Source: Manihot esculenta (lineage: Eukaryota > Streptophyta > Magnoliopsida > Malpighiales > Euphorbiaceae). From it: a DNA stretch of 64,000 bases. The DNA lies in contig NC_035177.2 in NCBI RefSeq assembly GCF_001659605.2, forward strand, positions 34,054,136-34,118,135, written 5' to 3'. Of this stretch, positions 11,372-25,100 are shown one piece after another (position 1 is the stretch's first letter; every line of letters starts with the position of its first letter). The notes under the pieces are model-generated. The model searched no databases, was not told where the DNA came from, and was given only the letters and a program-made list of their open reading frames with translations. The position numbers and the translations under genes were made by a program.

Positions 11372-12330
11372 GATTGCAATCAAAATACAATTTATTTGCA
11401 TTAAGCATATGTGAGTGATCATAAAGTATATTTCACATTAAAGTCGAAAGATCACGAATAGTCTAGTATAAATACACTGAATATAAAAATATTTACGATT
11501 CGATTCTTATTTTCTTATTTTGTTGTAACTTAAAAGAAAAAGTTAAAGAAAAAATGAAATGTATCCATTTACCAATATCATTTGTGAAGTCATAGGAAAT
11601 ACATCTTGGAAGAGAAAATGCTTCTACTTTTATCTCTGAAAATATTTTTTTCTATATTTATAATATGTATTTCGGCTACCTTTGTTCAAGATTTTCCCAT
11701 TTAACAATCAAAATATTTATATTCGACTCTCCATTCTTTTATCTTGTATTTTTATAAAAGATTGCACTCAAAATACAATTTATTTTCATTAAGCATATAC
11801 AAGAGAACATAAAGTATGCTTTTACATTAAAATCAAAAGATTATGAATAGTCTAGTAACAATTGCACTCGATATGAAAATATATACAGTTTGATTCTTCA
11901 TTTTCTTATCTTGTAATTAAAAAAAAGTTAAAAATAATGAAATATATCCATTTACCAATATCATTTGTGAAGTTATAGAAAATACATATTGCCAGAGAAA
12001 AATACTTTGGCTTTTTATATATGAAAATATTTATTTTTTATGCTTATGTATTTTGATTAGTTTTTTCAAGATTTTTCTATTCAACAAATAAGGATATGAA
12101 ATATTTATGTCTAACTCTCCATTCTTTTATTTTGGAATTAAAATAAATAAAAAAATATATATCCATTTATTAATATCATTTGTGAAGTCATGAGAAAAAC
12201 ACATTGAAAAGTCATGAGAAAGACACCTTAAAAGAGAAAATGCTTTTGCTTTTGCTTCTGTTTCTGCTTCTGAAATTTTTTTTTTTATGCTTGTAATTTA
12301 TATATGGACTATTCATGTCAAAGATTTTCT
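11372..12330. repeat. degenerate tandem repeat, period about 388 bp
   Basis: The motif GATTGCAATCAAAATACAAT starts at 11372 and recurs with few changes at 11760. The motif ATCCATTTACCAATATCATT recurs at about 11554, 11947 and 12160. The first two spacings are about 390 bp, and the third partial unit is shortened to about 213 bp, so it carries a deletion. No coding potential was seen. It ends some 400 bp before the start of the SIN3-like transcription unit. Confidence 0.75.
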
Positions 12331-13024
12331 CCTTTATTAAACACAGAACTTTTTATTTAGTGTATACATCTATTTAATTAATAACAAATATAATTTTATT
12401 ATAAAATATAGTAAATTCTAATAATAAATATAATTTTTTAATTTTTAATTAATTGGATGTATAGTTTATTTTATACACCTCAGTGTAATTAAGAATTTTT
12501 TAATATCATAAATTTTATGAAAAAGCAAAAAAAATTCTATAAAAAAACATGAAAGTCATGGATAAGGGTGATCATCAAATTCAACATCAATTAAAAGGGG
12601 GATAAAAAAGGCAAAGTACGACACCGTTTTAATGTCTGCCGGTTTTGCAGTTAACCATGGGCTGATGAATCCGGATCGACCCGAATCCATAATAGTGGTC
12701 CGGTTCCAAATTTAGAACGATCCGATGCAAAACCCCCAAACACAAGCCATCTTTCTTTTTCGCCAATTTTTCCAAATCGAACTTAGGATTTGTATTTGGT
12801 TTTCACTTTTCACATTTTTTTTCTAAACTTCCTTTCCCCTGCATATTTCTCTCTTTCAATCCTAATAAAATTCTCTTTTCCAACGTTAAATATAATTCAA
12901 AGGCTACACGGAGAAACTATTCCTTCTGTTTTTCTGCTTATATATGCGATCAATTACAGCTTAGTTACTGCTTCTCCTCTGAGATCTGGCTCACTCTTTC
13001 GAAGAGAACAACGAGGAGGAGAAA
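12331..13024 (+). promoter_or_regulatory. probable promoter and 5' UTR first exon of the SIN3-like gene
   Basis: The sequence changes from AT-rich repeat to a more mixed composition near 12600. A first untranslated exon probably begins around 12700-12760 and ends at 13024, where AAA is followed by a GTGAGT donor. No convincing TATA box was found. The start site is inferred, not seen. Confidence 0.45.
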
Positions 13025-13115
13025 GTGAGTTTCTTTTTCACTTCTACGAAATGGGTTTTGTTTGTTTTCTTCGTTTATTTCTTTTCTTGTTTTGCTTTAA
13101 TGGTGGTTTTTGCAG
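13025..13115 (+). other. intron in the 5' UTR of the SIN3-like gene
   Basis: Donor GTGAGT at 13025 and acceptor TTTTTGCAG ending at 13115 give a 91-base intron. The ATG used as start follows two bases later at 13118. Confidence 0.7.
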
Positions 13116-13117
13116 GT

Positions 13118-16100
13118 ATGAAGAGAATAAGAGACGACGTTTATGTAGGCTCGCAATTTAAACGTCCTTTTCCCTCTTCCCGTGGGGAATCGTAAGTTTG
13201 TTTTTTTGGAAAATCCTGATTCTCTTCTTTGCAGTTGCTTATTTTGTATTACTATTTTAAATGATTGATTATGTTGTTTGAGAGTGGGGTTTTGTTTGAA
13301 ATATTAGTTTCTTTTGCTGGCTTTGTCATGATCCATAATGTAATGCAATTGATCACGGTGGTGGTGTTAGTTATTTTCTGTGTCTTTCATGCGTATTGCT
13401 TTTCGCTTTTCTTGTTTTTGGTCGTGAAATTTATATTGGGGTTTTCTGGGATTTTTTCTTTTAGAAAAATGGACTTGAGCTAAATAATTATTTGGGGATC
13501 ATGTAGCCCTTTGCTGTTGCATGTAATATTAGAACTTCAGTTAGGTTTTATAATAGGTTATGCTTTTTTGAGGGATATATATGAAGGCTTTTCTGGCAAG
13601 TACGTATATTGGTTTAAATCCAAAGCTGAGTGACTCTGCACTATTGCATCTTTCAGAATTTTACGGTTAAATATATGTCAAGAAATTGAAGCGTCTTTGT
13701 GTGTCTATATATATTGTTTTAGATAAGATTGTCTTAAGTTTGGAACAGTTAAAGTGATTGGTTTGCTCTTTTTTCTTTTTTGAAGAAATCTTTATCATTA
13801 TACTGTTGCATCTGTAGTTCAACATGCTAATAGGTTTGGTCTTTTGGATAATTGTTGGGTATCTTAACTATTTTTCTCTTTATTCTGGGTATGAAGCTAT
13901 GGGCAATCACAAATTCTGGGAGGTGGTGTTGGTGGTGGTAGTGGTGGTGGAGGAGGAGGAGGAGGAGGAGGAGGAGGTGACGGTGGTGGCGGCGGCGGTG
14001 GCAGCGTAGGAGGTGGTGCTGGAGGAGGAGGTGGTACTTCACAGAAATTAACTACCAATGATGCCTTAACGTATCTCAAGGAAGTTAAGGACATGTTTCA
14101 AGACCAGAGGGAAAAATATGACATGTTCCTTGAGGTCATGAAAGATTTCAAGGCTCAAAGGTCAGCTTTCCAAAACTTTTTTTTTAAATGATGAGTGTTA
14201 TTTTGTGTGACTAAAGATTTATGCTGATGTATTGCTTCTCACAGAACTGACACTGCTGGTGTCATTGCAAGAGTTAAAGAGTTGTTCAAGGGTCATAACA
14301 ACTTGATCTTTGGATTTAACACTTTTCTACCTAAGGGATATGAGATAACCCTTGATGAGGATGAGGCTCCACCAAGGAAAACAGTTGAATTTGAAGAAGC
14401 TATCAATTTTGTGAACAAGATAAAGGTGAAAAAACAATAAATTTGTTTCTTTGTCTTGATCAGAATTCAGAAATTGTGGATAATGTTTCTTGACTTATGA
14501 AACCTGTTGGCTTTGTGTTGTACTTACAGAAACGTTTCCAAAATGATGAACATGTTTATAAATCCTTCCTAGACATTTTGAATATGTATAGGAAGGAGCA
14601 CAAGGACATAGACGAAGTCTACAGTGAGGTGTATATATAACACTTCTTGTTGTTGCCTTTTATTCTTTATGTTGGTCTTCATTTATGAGCACATTTTGTT
14701 CAGAAATTTATTCTTTGAATGAATATCTTAGTACCTTTTCTTTTCTTTTTTTTTATTTAATCATTTTTCAGGTTGCTACTCTCTTTGAGGACCACCAAGA
14801 TTTGCTTGATGAGTTCACTAGATTTTTACCGGATACTTCAGTGGCGCCTGTGAACCAAAATGCTCCATTTGGCCGAAGTTCAATTCAGCGTTACAATGAG
14901 CGCAACTCTACTACTCCCACCTTGCGGCAAATGCACATGGACAAGGTGAGTGCAATTATTGCATCCCTTTTTTCTTTTGCTCTTTTCCCATCTTTTTTGA
15001 TGGGTGGACTAGCATTACTTAATTGGAATGTATCTTTTATTTATAAGGATGAATTTATTGGTTTAACCTTTATGTAAAATAAATGATTTCATCTGTGCAA
15101 AATGGGTTCCTAATGATGAGCAAATGAATCTCTTTTAGCAACGTCGGCGGGATAGGATTGTTACTTCACATGCAGAATGTGATCTTAGTGTTGATCGACC
15201 TGAGCTAGATGACGATAAAGCAATGATGAAAGTGCACAAAGAACAGAGAAAGCGTGCGGAGAAGGAAAATAGAGATAGGAGAAATCGGGAACAAGATGAT
15301 AGGGAGCCGGAGCACGATAGCAATAGGGACTTCAGCTTGCAGTGTTTTTCTGATAAAAGGAAATCTGGCCGAAAGGTTGAAGGTTTTGGAATGCATTCAA
15401 ATGTTTCTCCTTATGATGACAAAGATAATTTAAAGAGTAAGTCATTTGCACTGCCCCCCTGAAATATTTTGTTTACGTAGCTTTTTATTGAAATTTTATG
15501 TCTTTTTATATGTTGCTTGTAGTATAGTTATGTAAGTTTTGTTTTTCAGGTGCAGAAAACAGATATCATTTACTGCATAGTGTTAATATGTTCTTAATAT
15601 GTGTTAGGGTAAATTGAATCTTAATCATTGATTTTGTCCCTTAGATTCAAAGTTCTTCAAAAATCACAATCCCACATATATGAAAACGAGCATTCAGATG
15701 AAATTTCACATGCTATCCAATAGCAAAATATTAGCATTAACTAAATAGCTACTAGATTCTGGGAATTTTTTTTTAAAAATAATTTGAGTAGCCAATTTAA
15801 CAATAAAAGAAAGAGAAAAAATAAAGAAAAAAAGAACTTAGAGCAAAAGGGATTAAAAGATACGTAAATTTGGAGAGAAATTAGAGATTAACATAATTTC
15901 TGAAAAAAAAGGCTTTTTTTTTTATCTTTTCAATAGCTGTGTAATTTAATTAGAAAGATAAAATGAATAATTATGATGTAATAATATCATCCAATACATT
16001 TTAAGGGTATTTAAGGAACTATAATTTTTTTAAATGCATTTTGGTTTAATTATTATGAGTGAAGTAAGGTTTGGGGTGGGTTGTAAATTTAATAAAATGT

Positions 16101-19100
16101 ACCTGACTCATAAATATGAGTGAAGTGGACCTTATTTTAAATGCATAATATACCTTATATATATTTTATTTTTCTTAAATAGGTCTTTGTAGTGCAATTG
16201 TTGTGGTTGGATTCCATGAAATATCCCTAGTCCTTCCTCCCTGCATTTTATAAATGGGACTAATGTGGCAAAACAGGTGCACATGTCACCCTTGGATGAG
16301 CAAATACTTCTGCAGAAAATGTCGTGGTCTAATCATATTTGCAAATTGGCTGCATTTTGTTATTTGAGAATTTAACTCTATTAGATTTACTCCTTTACAT
16401 TTTTAATATAAAGTGAGCTAGGGGTGCTAAATCCAATTAGGATATGTGATTTTGCTTCAGTAGAGTGAAGCCCAAGTCAACTTGTTCTGTGATTTTGTGA
16501 TCAGTAATTTAACTTGTGGAATCCGGTACATCTTCTGTGATGACAAGTTCTATGTGTGAATATATATTTAATGCTAGGAAAGACTAATATCTGTTTCCCT
16601 GAGACTGCCCATTGCAACACTAAGAATAAGTTCTGATTTTTGTGTGGCTTTATTACATTAATTGCCAGTATGCTGTCTTTTTTCAGGTGACTATTTAGTG
16701 TCTTTTTCTTTTTATTTTTTAATCTTATCCTTTTAAGTGTCTTTGACATGGTTTCATGTGTTCCAACCTGTCAATTTTTGACTCCGGTTGCTAATTCTAA
16801 TGCCAGGTATGTGCAACCAAGGAATCATGTTCTGTGAGAAAGTTAAGGAGAAGTTAGGCAGTTCAGATGATTACCAGGCGTTTTTAAAGTGCCTTAATAT
16901 ATACAGCAATGGGATAATAAAAAAGAATGATTTACAAAATTTGGTACGTGTGAAATTATTTGAATACGTTTTCAGGCTGAAATCTGCAAGTCAAATTATT
17001 TTTGTAGAAGCCTCTGGTGCACATTCCTTTTTTGTCTGGTCTGTTCACAATTATTATAAGTTGACAGATGATTAAGAGTTAGGAGTATCAGTTTATTTGT
17101 AATGTTTGCTTAAACTTGACAACATAAGAAAGCATATACTCTATTGTTTACCATGATATGCCTGAAATTTGATCATTATAATCTTTCAATAAGCTCTATT
17201 GGTCATCGAAGCCTGATCCTGCACTAGGTGAGTAGCATACTCACGAAGCTCTTGAAAAAGTCATCCAATACTTACTCACAAAGTGTTGTCCCTGTCCAAG
17301 TGCCTCAGCTCAGCAGCTCTGTTCCTCACGGTGCTCTCTGGCAATAGGTCTCTAAAAATTTCCTCATGAACTAACCCCAATTGGTTACCCTACCCACTAC
17401 ATTACTCTCAGACCAACCACTAAGAGTACTCTTCATCCAGAGCCCAGTCAATCTATAAGTATGCATTGAATTAGGACAATACTTAAGTTGATTTTTGACA
17501 CTTCAATTTTTGGTCTGACAATGTAATTATGATCCAAATGAAGTTGGGTATGGTTGTCAAACTTAGGTTCACCTTTTTTAAAGCTTTTAGGTACTCATAC
17601 AATCTGTGCATTTCAGGTGGCTGATTTACTTGGAAAGTATCCTGATCTTATGGAGGAATTCAATGATTTCTTTGAGCGATGTGAGAATATTGGTAACTGT
17701 CGAAAATTACTGTTAATGAAGCTGTTTGTTTTAGGTTTTGTTTAATGTTTATTTTTTTTTTCTCTAAATTTCTTTATTCCTAATTAACATCATTCTTGCA
17801 GATGGGTTCCTAGCTGGTGTTATGAGTAAAAGTACGTATTATTGATTCTTTTGGTTGTATACCTTATAATATAACTTTTGGCTCATCATTTTTTGAGGTG
17901 TATTGTAGATTTAAGTTTCTGCCAATATCTTGCAAAATGTAACTTTGCTGATGTTTTGATGGCAGAATCACCATGTAGTGATGGACATGCATCCAGACCA
18001 CTAAAATTGGAGGACAAAGATAAAGAGCAGAAGCGAGAATTTGATGGAGCTAAAGAAAAGGAAAGAAACAGGGAGAAGTATATGGCAAAATCCATTCAAG
18101 AGCTTGACCTTTCAAACTGTCAACGTTGTACTCCCAGCTACCGTCTTCTGCCAGATGATGTATGAAACTTTGAATGTGTTCTTTTTCTTATTGATTCTCT
18201 CAACTAGTTCTATGCAGATGTTTTTACTTCGTCCTTGTCCCTTTGCAGTATCCCATACCTTCTGCAAGCCAGAGATCAGAGCTTGGTGCCCAAGTATTGA
18301 ATGATCACTGGGTATCTGTGACTTCAGGAAGTGAAGATTATTCTTTTAAACATATGCGCAGAAATCAATATGAAGAAAGTTTGTTCAGATGTGAAGATGA
18401 TAGGTAAATTGCTACGTCGTATGTGACAATCCTGCTTATTGTCCTGATTGGTGAATTTAATGTACCTCCATGAAAAGTAATTGTGGAATTTTATTTTTTT
18501 ACATACTAGATTTGAGCTTGACATGTTGTTGGAGTCTGTGACCTCCACAGCTAAACGTGCGGAGGAATTGTTAAACAGCATCAATGAAAATAAAATAGAC
18601 ACTCCAATCCATATTGAAGACCATTTTACTGGTCAGTCTTAAGCAGCTGAAGATTAACTATTATTTAACTTTAGTTATATGAGTTTGTGATATGCATCTG
18701 ATTACCATGTGTTTTTTTCTTCTTTGCTGCAGCTCTAAATTTAAGGTGCATTGAACGTTTATATGGTGACCATGGTCTTGATGTCATGGACATATTGCGT
18801 AAAAACCCATCTCTTGCACTACCTGTCATATTGACTCGCTTAAAACAGAAACAAGAAGAGTGGACTAGGTGTCGAGCAGATTTTAACAAGGTTTGGGCTG
18901 AAATTTATGCAAAAAACCATTACAAATCACTGGATCACCGCAGCTTTTATTTCAAGCAGCAAGATTCAAAGAACTTGAGCACCAGATGTAAGTTGAATTT
19001 AATAATAAAATGTAGTAGATTGTGTATGTAGGTTTACATCTTTTGTAGTCATCGTGCTCCACTTCTTTTTTCATGCATGGTATTAGGTATGTTGCAATGG

Positions 19101-22100
19101 GTAAAAAATAAACTTGAAGAGATAATATAATAATTTCTTAAGAAAAACCATGTGCATATCACATAATTTTTGTCACCTACGAAAACCATTCTTTCGTGTG
19201 CTGATTGTCTGGGCCCATATTTATCAATCAATTTAACTAATCATTAATCCAATCGGAATATTAACTTTTTCCTCTACTTCACTTGGTTGAGATCTACAAG
19301 TTAGAAGCTTGAGGGCATATTATCATTTCAATCCTTTTCATCTTTTCTGCCTGGTTTAGTGCATGTGTGCTTATTATTCATGTAAAATGGTCGAGTGAAT
19401 TATTGACTACTAAGGGATGATTTGGCTACAATGTTTTTTTGGGATGAGTGAGTGGAAAGCTTTTACGAATCTGGTTGATATTCCATTTGATGAGATATGT
19501 AGATAGGTCTGCTGAAGCACTCATCTTTCTTGCCAAGAACATCAGAGTGTGTTGTATTTTATAAATCATTAACTGTCATCTGTAGTATTGTCCATGGTCA
19601 TTATTGCTTGTATTAAAAGATGTTTAAAGAGTAGGAAGTAATTGAAAGGCAATGTATTGAGTCTTGGACTGTTTTTACCCAAACAAAAGTTTGTGTGAGA
19701 TAGTTCACGGAACACATCTCTCCTAAAGAAAAAAGAATGTAGTTTGCAGTTAAATGTATCATTGATTGTATTTTATATCTTCTTCCATATTATTGACTTT
19801 TGCATAAATAATGCTCAATGGTCCTGACCTTAAAATACAGCTTTGGTGTCTGAGATCAAGGAATTGAAAGAAAAGCAACAGAAGGAGGATAATGTTCTGT
19901 TAGCTTTTGCTGCTGGAAACCGACAACCGGTGGTTCCACATTTGGAGTATGAATTCCCTGATATGAGCATTCACGAGGACTTGTTTAAACTTGTCGAATA
20001 TTCATGTGAAGAGGTTTGCACAACCAAAGAACAATTAAGTAAAGTTATGAGGCTCTGGACCACATTCATGGAGCCAATGCTTGGCATTGTTTGTCGTTCT
20101 AATGGCAAGGAGAGTAGTGAAGATAGAAAAATTGGGCATCAAGCTACGAATTGCACTACATCAAGCACAGTAGAAAATGGTGCTGGTCCTACCACAATGA
20201 GTTCTAAGCCCCCAAAATTTGCAAGCAACGGAGAGGAAAACAATTCACTGGAACTAGCCAACTCTTTTAGACCAAGTATGGCTAATGGAGATAATTTGGC
20301 TAAAAATAGTTTACTTGAATTAGATCGGGTTAGTAAAGATGATCAGACATGTAATTTGTTTAGAGTAGAAAAGGTGCACACAGATGCAGATGTGACCAAC
20401 AAAATGTGTGGATTCAATACACAAGTTGCCTCTGGTCAGGGAGTGACTGATTCAAAAATATCACTTGTGGTGGGAGCAGAACAGAATCATGGTAGAACCA
20501 GCATCTGTGGGATGGCAGGTGTGTTTTGGATCAGTTCAATGATAATCTCTACCTTTCCATGATTCTTGGTTTTTGGTTGATATTGAGTTAGTTATCTGTG
20601 ATATATTCTAATAATTGCTGTCTTTAAATTTGAAGGATCTGGTTTGGCACAGTCCATTCCTGGTGGTGGTGCTGTTGAGGATCATAAATTCAAAGATGGC
20701 ATTGACATTGGACCTTCATTAGAGGTATGAATTTGAATTTAATGTTTCAATAATTGGTGGTAAATTTTGGATTGCTAAAGTTGATCTATAATTAGTTGTG
20801 GTTTGTGTTTTCTTTCCCAATCATCCCTTCCTCTTTATTTTTTCTTCCTTTGGTTGCAGAGGAAGCGGTTTTTGTTTATTTAAGAGATAAATTCTATTTT
20901 TTAGCAGCAGAACCTTTGTTTCTGTTTTCGTATTATTTTTTCCCTTCCTAATTATTAATTTGTTTTCCATAAATATACCTTCTTTAGGTGCTTCAGGGTG
21001 GGCTTGGTGCAAAATCTGTTTTACCGGCAAATGGAGGGTTGACAGATGATGCTAAATCTAGTAGATATCATGAAGAGGCCACTGGACCCTCCAAAACAGA
21101 AAAGGAGGAGGGTGAGTTATCCCCCAATGGTGATTTTGAGGAGGACAATTTCGCTGTCTATGGGGATAATGGATTGCAGGCAATGCCTAAGGGAAAGCAT
21201 GGAATCGAAAGCAGGCAAAATGAATCTGGAAATGGGAAAGAGTTGCACTGTCAAGATGCTGGAGTGGAAAATGATGCTGATGCAGATGCTGATGATGAGG
21301 ACAGTGATAATGCTTCTGAGGCTGGTGATGATGCATCTGGCAGTGAGGCAGCTGGTGATGAATGCTCTCGTGAAGAGCATGAAGAGGATGAAGATGTTGA
21401 ACATGATAATGTGGACGGGAAGGCTGAGAGTGAAGGTGAGGCTGAGGGAATGGCTGATGCACAGTTTGCAGATGTGCCATTACTGGAACGATTTCTTCTG
21501 TCTGTGAAGCCTCTTGTGAAACATGTTCCAGGAAGTTTACTTGATGGGGAAAGGAAGGAATCTCAGAAATTCTATGGAAATGATGATTTTTATGTGCTTT
21601 TTAGGCTTCACCAGGTATGAAGCTTTACTTGACTAAAAATGTTTTTTAAAACTAGACACTTGCCCTCACGTTGTGCGGGTCTTTAATTTTTTAAAATTAA
21701 AATTATATAAAATTATGTAACATATCTTGGTTTTTTTATATTTTAATTATTTATATTTATTGATTACACACAATTACTAACATATAAAAAGAGAAAAATA
21801 TTGCATAGGAAATTATCGAATTCATGATTTACTTTAGTTTGATATTGGAATCTTTAATATAATTTTTCTTTGTGGAATTATTATTGCTTATGAGATACTG
21901 TTAGTAAAAAATATTTTAACACCCTACTAAATGTTAGGACAAAATAGTTATAATATATAGTTGGAATGTTCTTGCATATTATGTATGCATTTGGCCTAAT
22001 GATTACTAAAGGAAGAGAAATGTTAAACTGAAGGGAAATGAAGAGTAGAAGAAAATCATCCTAAAAACGGTAGTAAACAATGGCCATTAAAAAGGAGATG

Positions 22101-25100
22101 GAGAACATATTTCTTCATATAAGATGCCACTCGACTAAAAGATATATTTCCTCTTGGCAATATTGTGTTAACCAATTCTAAAGGAAGGAGACATAACTGA
22201 GGTGCGAATAGGAAATTATATGGCAGTACGAGTGGGCACAATACCCAGGATAATGTTATCCTAATAAATATAAAATCTATCTCATAAATTTCCTTACGGT
22301 TAGTTCTTCTTTTTATTAGATAATTGTATTTTGATTATCCTTTGAAACTGAAGTAAGGTAATGAGAAAGACACAACAAAAGAGAGAGCCATAATTAAAAA
22401 TGTAAAAGCTACCTCATAAAATTTCTAGCGGTTAAATTCTTCTAGTTATATAGATTTGCCTTTTAATTATTCATCAAAACCAAAGCAAAGGAATGTGAAA
22501 GAATAGTAAAAGAGGGAGTCGTAATTAAAATTGAATGAGGTGGATGATGGTGAGAGGTGGATGATGGAGAGGGATGGAAACATATGAGCTTAGATGCCAC
22601 TTGGCAAAAGAGTGTGATAAATACTTGGCAACATTTTGTGAACCTATTTCTAACCTCAGTTTTATAGTATATATATAGATTAATAGATTAAGAACTATCT
22701 TTTTGCTTTAGAAGTATTGTATTTGGTTATTTTTAACTGTGCTTGATTTATCTTCTCTATTTGAACATGTCAGACTCTATATGAAAGAATTTTATCAGCA
22801 AAAACAAATTCAAATTGCGCTGAAATGAAATGGAGAACTTCTAAAGATTCTAGTTCTTCAAATCCCTATGCCAGGTATTTTATTCTACTTTTTAACTTCA
22901 GCTCCAAAGGAGTTGACCTAATCTTTGAGAGCTTGGGCTTAGCTATGCAAATGTATAAAGAGATTAAGCTCAATTTGAGCTTTATTAACAAACATCAAGC
23001 TTGACTCATTACATATTGTAGTATTTTATTTATTTAATTTATTTTAGAAAATAAATTTTGTACTATATCACATCATATTGTAAAGGCATGGTACAAGTAA
23101 CAGGATATGCAGCCACAAAGTATCCCAACTCTAGCTTACTGATACCAATACTTTTAAGCCTAATTTATATCCACAATTCATGTACTTATCAACAACAAAA
23201 TTCTAAAGGTATAACCTTGCACAGATTAGGATTAACCTATTGAATGCCTGAAATAAAATTTTAACCTATTCTAACACCTGAACTTATAAAAATCATAACA
23301 ATTAAACACAAATTAGTATTATTAATATTTTATTATCAAGTGTTTAATCGGTTAATATAAAATAGTATAGGGGTGTAAGTAAATATTTGACCAAATTCTA
23401 AATTTGTTATTATGCATATTCAATTTTTTCCTTGAGAATTGAGGTCACATTGTAAATCATACAGTTGTGACTAGCTATGGTACCTTGAACTAAAATATGA
23501 GTGAGAATTGGTTAAAATATGAGATAATTGCTCCTTTTTTGGTTCTGGTTCCATTTTGGCACGGTTTGTGATCCCTAGGAACTGTGTACATGCCAACTAA
23601 GCCTACCAACCTACCCCCAACATACATCTACTTAGGTGGCGTACCAATGGTGCCATGTATGAGGGGGTACACATTCTAGGTTACTGTGCTCTGCACATGC
23701 TAATGAATGAGTATTTAAATGAGTTGGCTCATGAGTTTACCAAGTCGAGTATTAATATTATCAAACTTTACCATATACCCTACAATATTTGAAAGTAGGA
23801 TCAAGTTTGTTTTCTTAATGAAATTGGGTGCAGTTGAGCATTAATTGAGCCATGCTCCAAGTAGCTCGACTCATTTCAGCCATATTTATAACTACTGTGT
23901 TAAGTTGAATTAGGTATTCTTGTTTGCTTCTAGTTTGAACCAACTGGTATGTATTAATTATGCTGTTTTTTATGTGCTTTGCAGATTTATGAGTGCATTG
24001 TACAATTTGCTTGATGGATCTGCTGATAATGCCAAGTTTGAGGATGAATGCAGAGCTATTATTGGAAATCAATCATATGTGTTATTCACACTGGACAAGT
24101 TAATATATAAATTGGTCAAACAGGTTTACTTACTATAATCACTACTTCTATGTATTTTGTAATGTTTCTGGTGCAATGATTCTGAATTGCAGTTCTTGCT
24201 TCAGCTTCAAACTGTTGCAACTGATGATATGGACAGTAAACTTCTTCAATTATACGAGTATGAAAAATCCTGTAAAGCTGGGAAGTTCATCGACTCAGTA
24301 TATTACGATAATGCACGTTTTCTTCTTCACGAGGAGAATATTTATCGCTTGGAATTTGTTAGTTCCTTTTCCTTTGCCTCCCCCCCCCCCCCCACAAAAA
24401 AAAAAAAAAAAAAGAAAAACAACTGTTTGTGTACACACACATGCATGTGTGTATATGTACTTGTGGTACTTTTTCTATAGTATTACTTTAATTTAATACT
24501 TGACAGTTTTTTGCAGTCATCTTCTCCATCACGTTTGTCCATCCAGCTGATGGACAATGTAACTGAAAAGCCTGAGGTGTTGGCAGTTGCCATGGATCCT
24601 AATTTTTCAGCATATTTGCACAATGATTTTCTGTCCATCTTTCCTAGCAAAAAGGAGCCACGTGGTATTGCGCTGCTGAGGTAGAGAAAATTATTCAGAT
24701 ATTCACAGTTTAGTTTTCATTTGTTTGATCTCCAAAAATAGCAATAGAAGATTTGTTTCTTCTAACGCACTAGTGCATTAAGTGGTTTATGACCCACTGT
24801 TACAGTGGTTTTCAATTGCTTTCTGTCACATTGTTTCATCATGCATTTTAAACTACTTGCTGTGTTTATCTTCCAATCCAACCTCCCACCTGAACACAAC
24901 CTTCAAAGAAAAGGCGCAAGGAGAGGAAAACGATTTCTGTTTGTTAGATGGCTGTTGAGATTTTATTAGTGAAATATGATGATTTTAATTTATTTAATTT
25001 TTAAGACATTCTCATTATTTCAGTGAGCCATTTTGAAATCAATCACATCAGTTAATCTTTCAAAATTGGTACTTGCAGAAACAAAAGGAAATACACAGGC

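Noticed and set aside
12790..13161. 123-codon frame overlapping the SIN3-like 5' UTR
   Set aside because: It runs across the 5' UTR intron and the start codon of the SIN3-like gene in another frame. It is Phe-rich, as expected from pyrimidine-rich leader and intron DNA.
13827..14094. His-rich and Pro-rich minus-strand frames
   Set aside because: They are shadows of the GGN repeat in SIN3-like exon 2.
21117..21480. Minus-strand and shifted plus-strand frames of 95-153 codons
   Set aside because: They are shadows of the acidic exon 16 of the SIN3-like gene.
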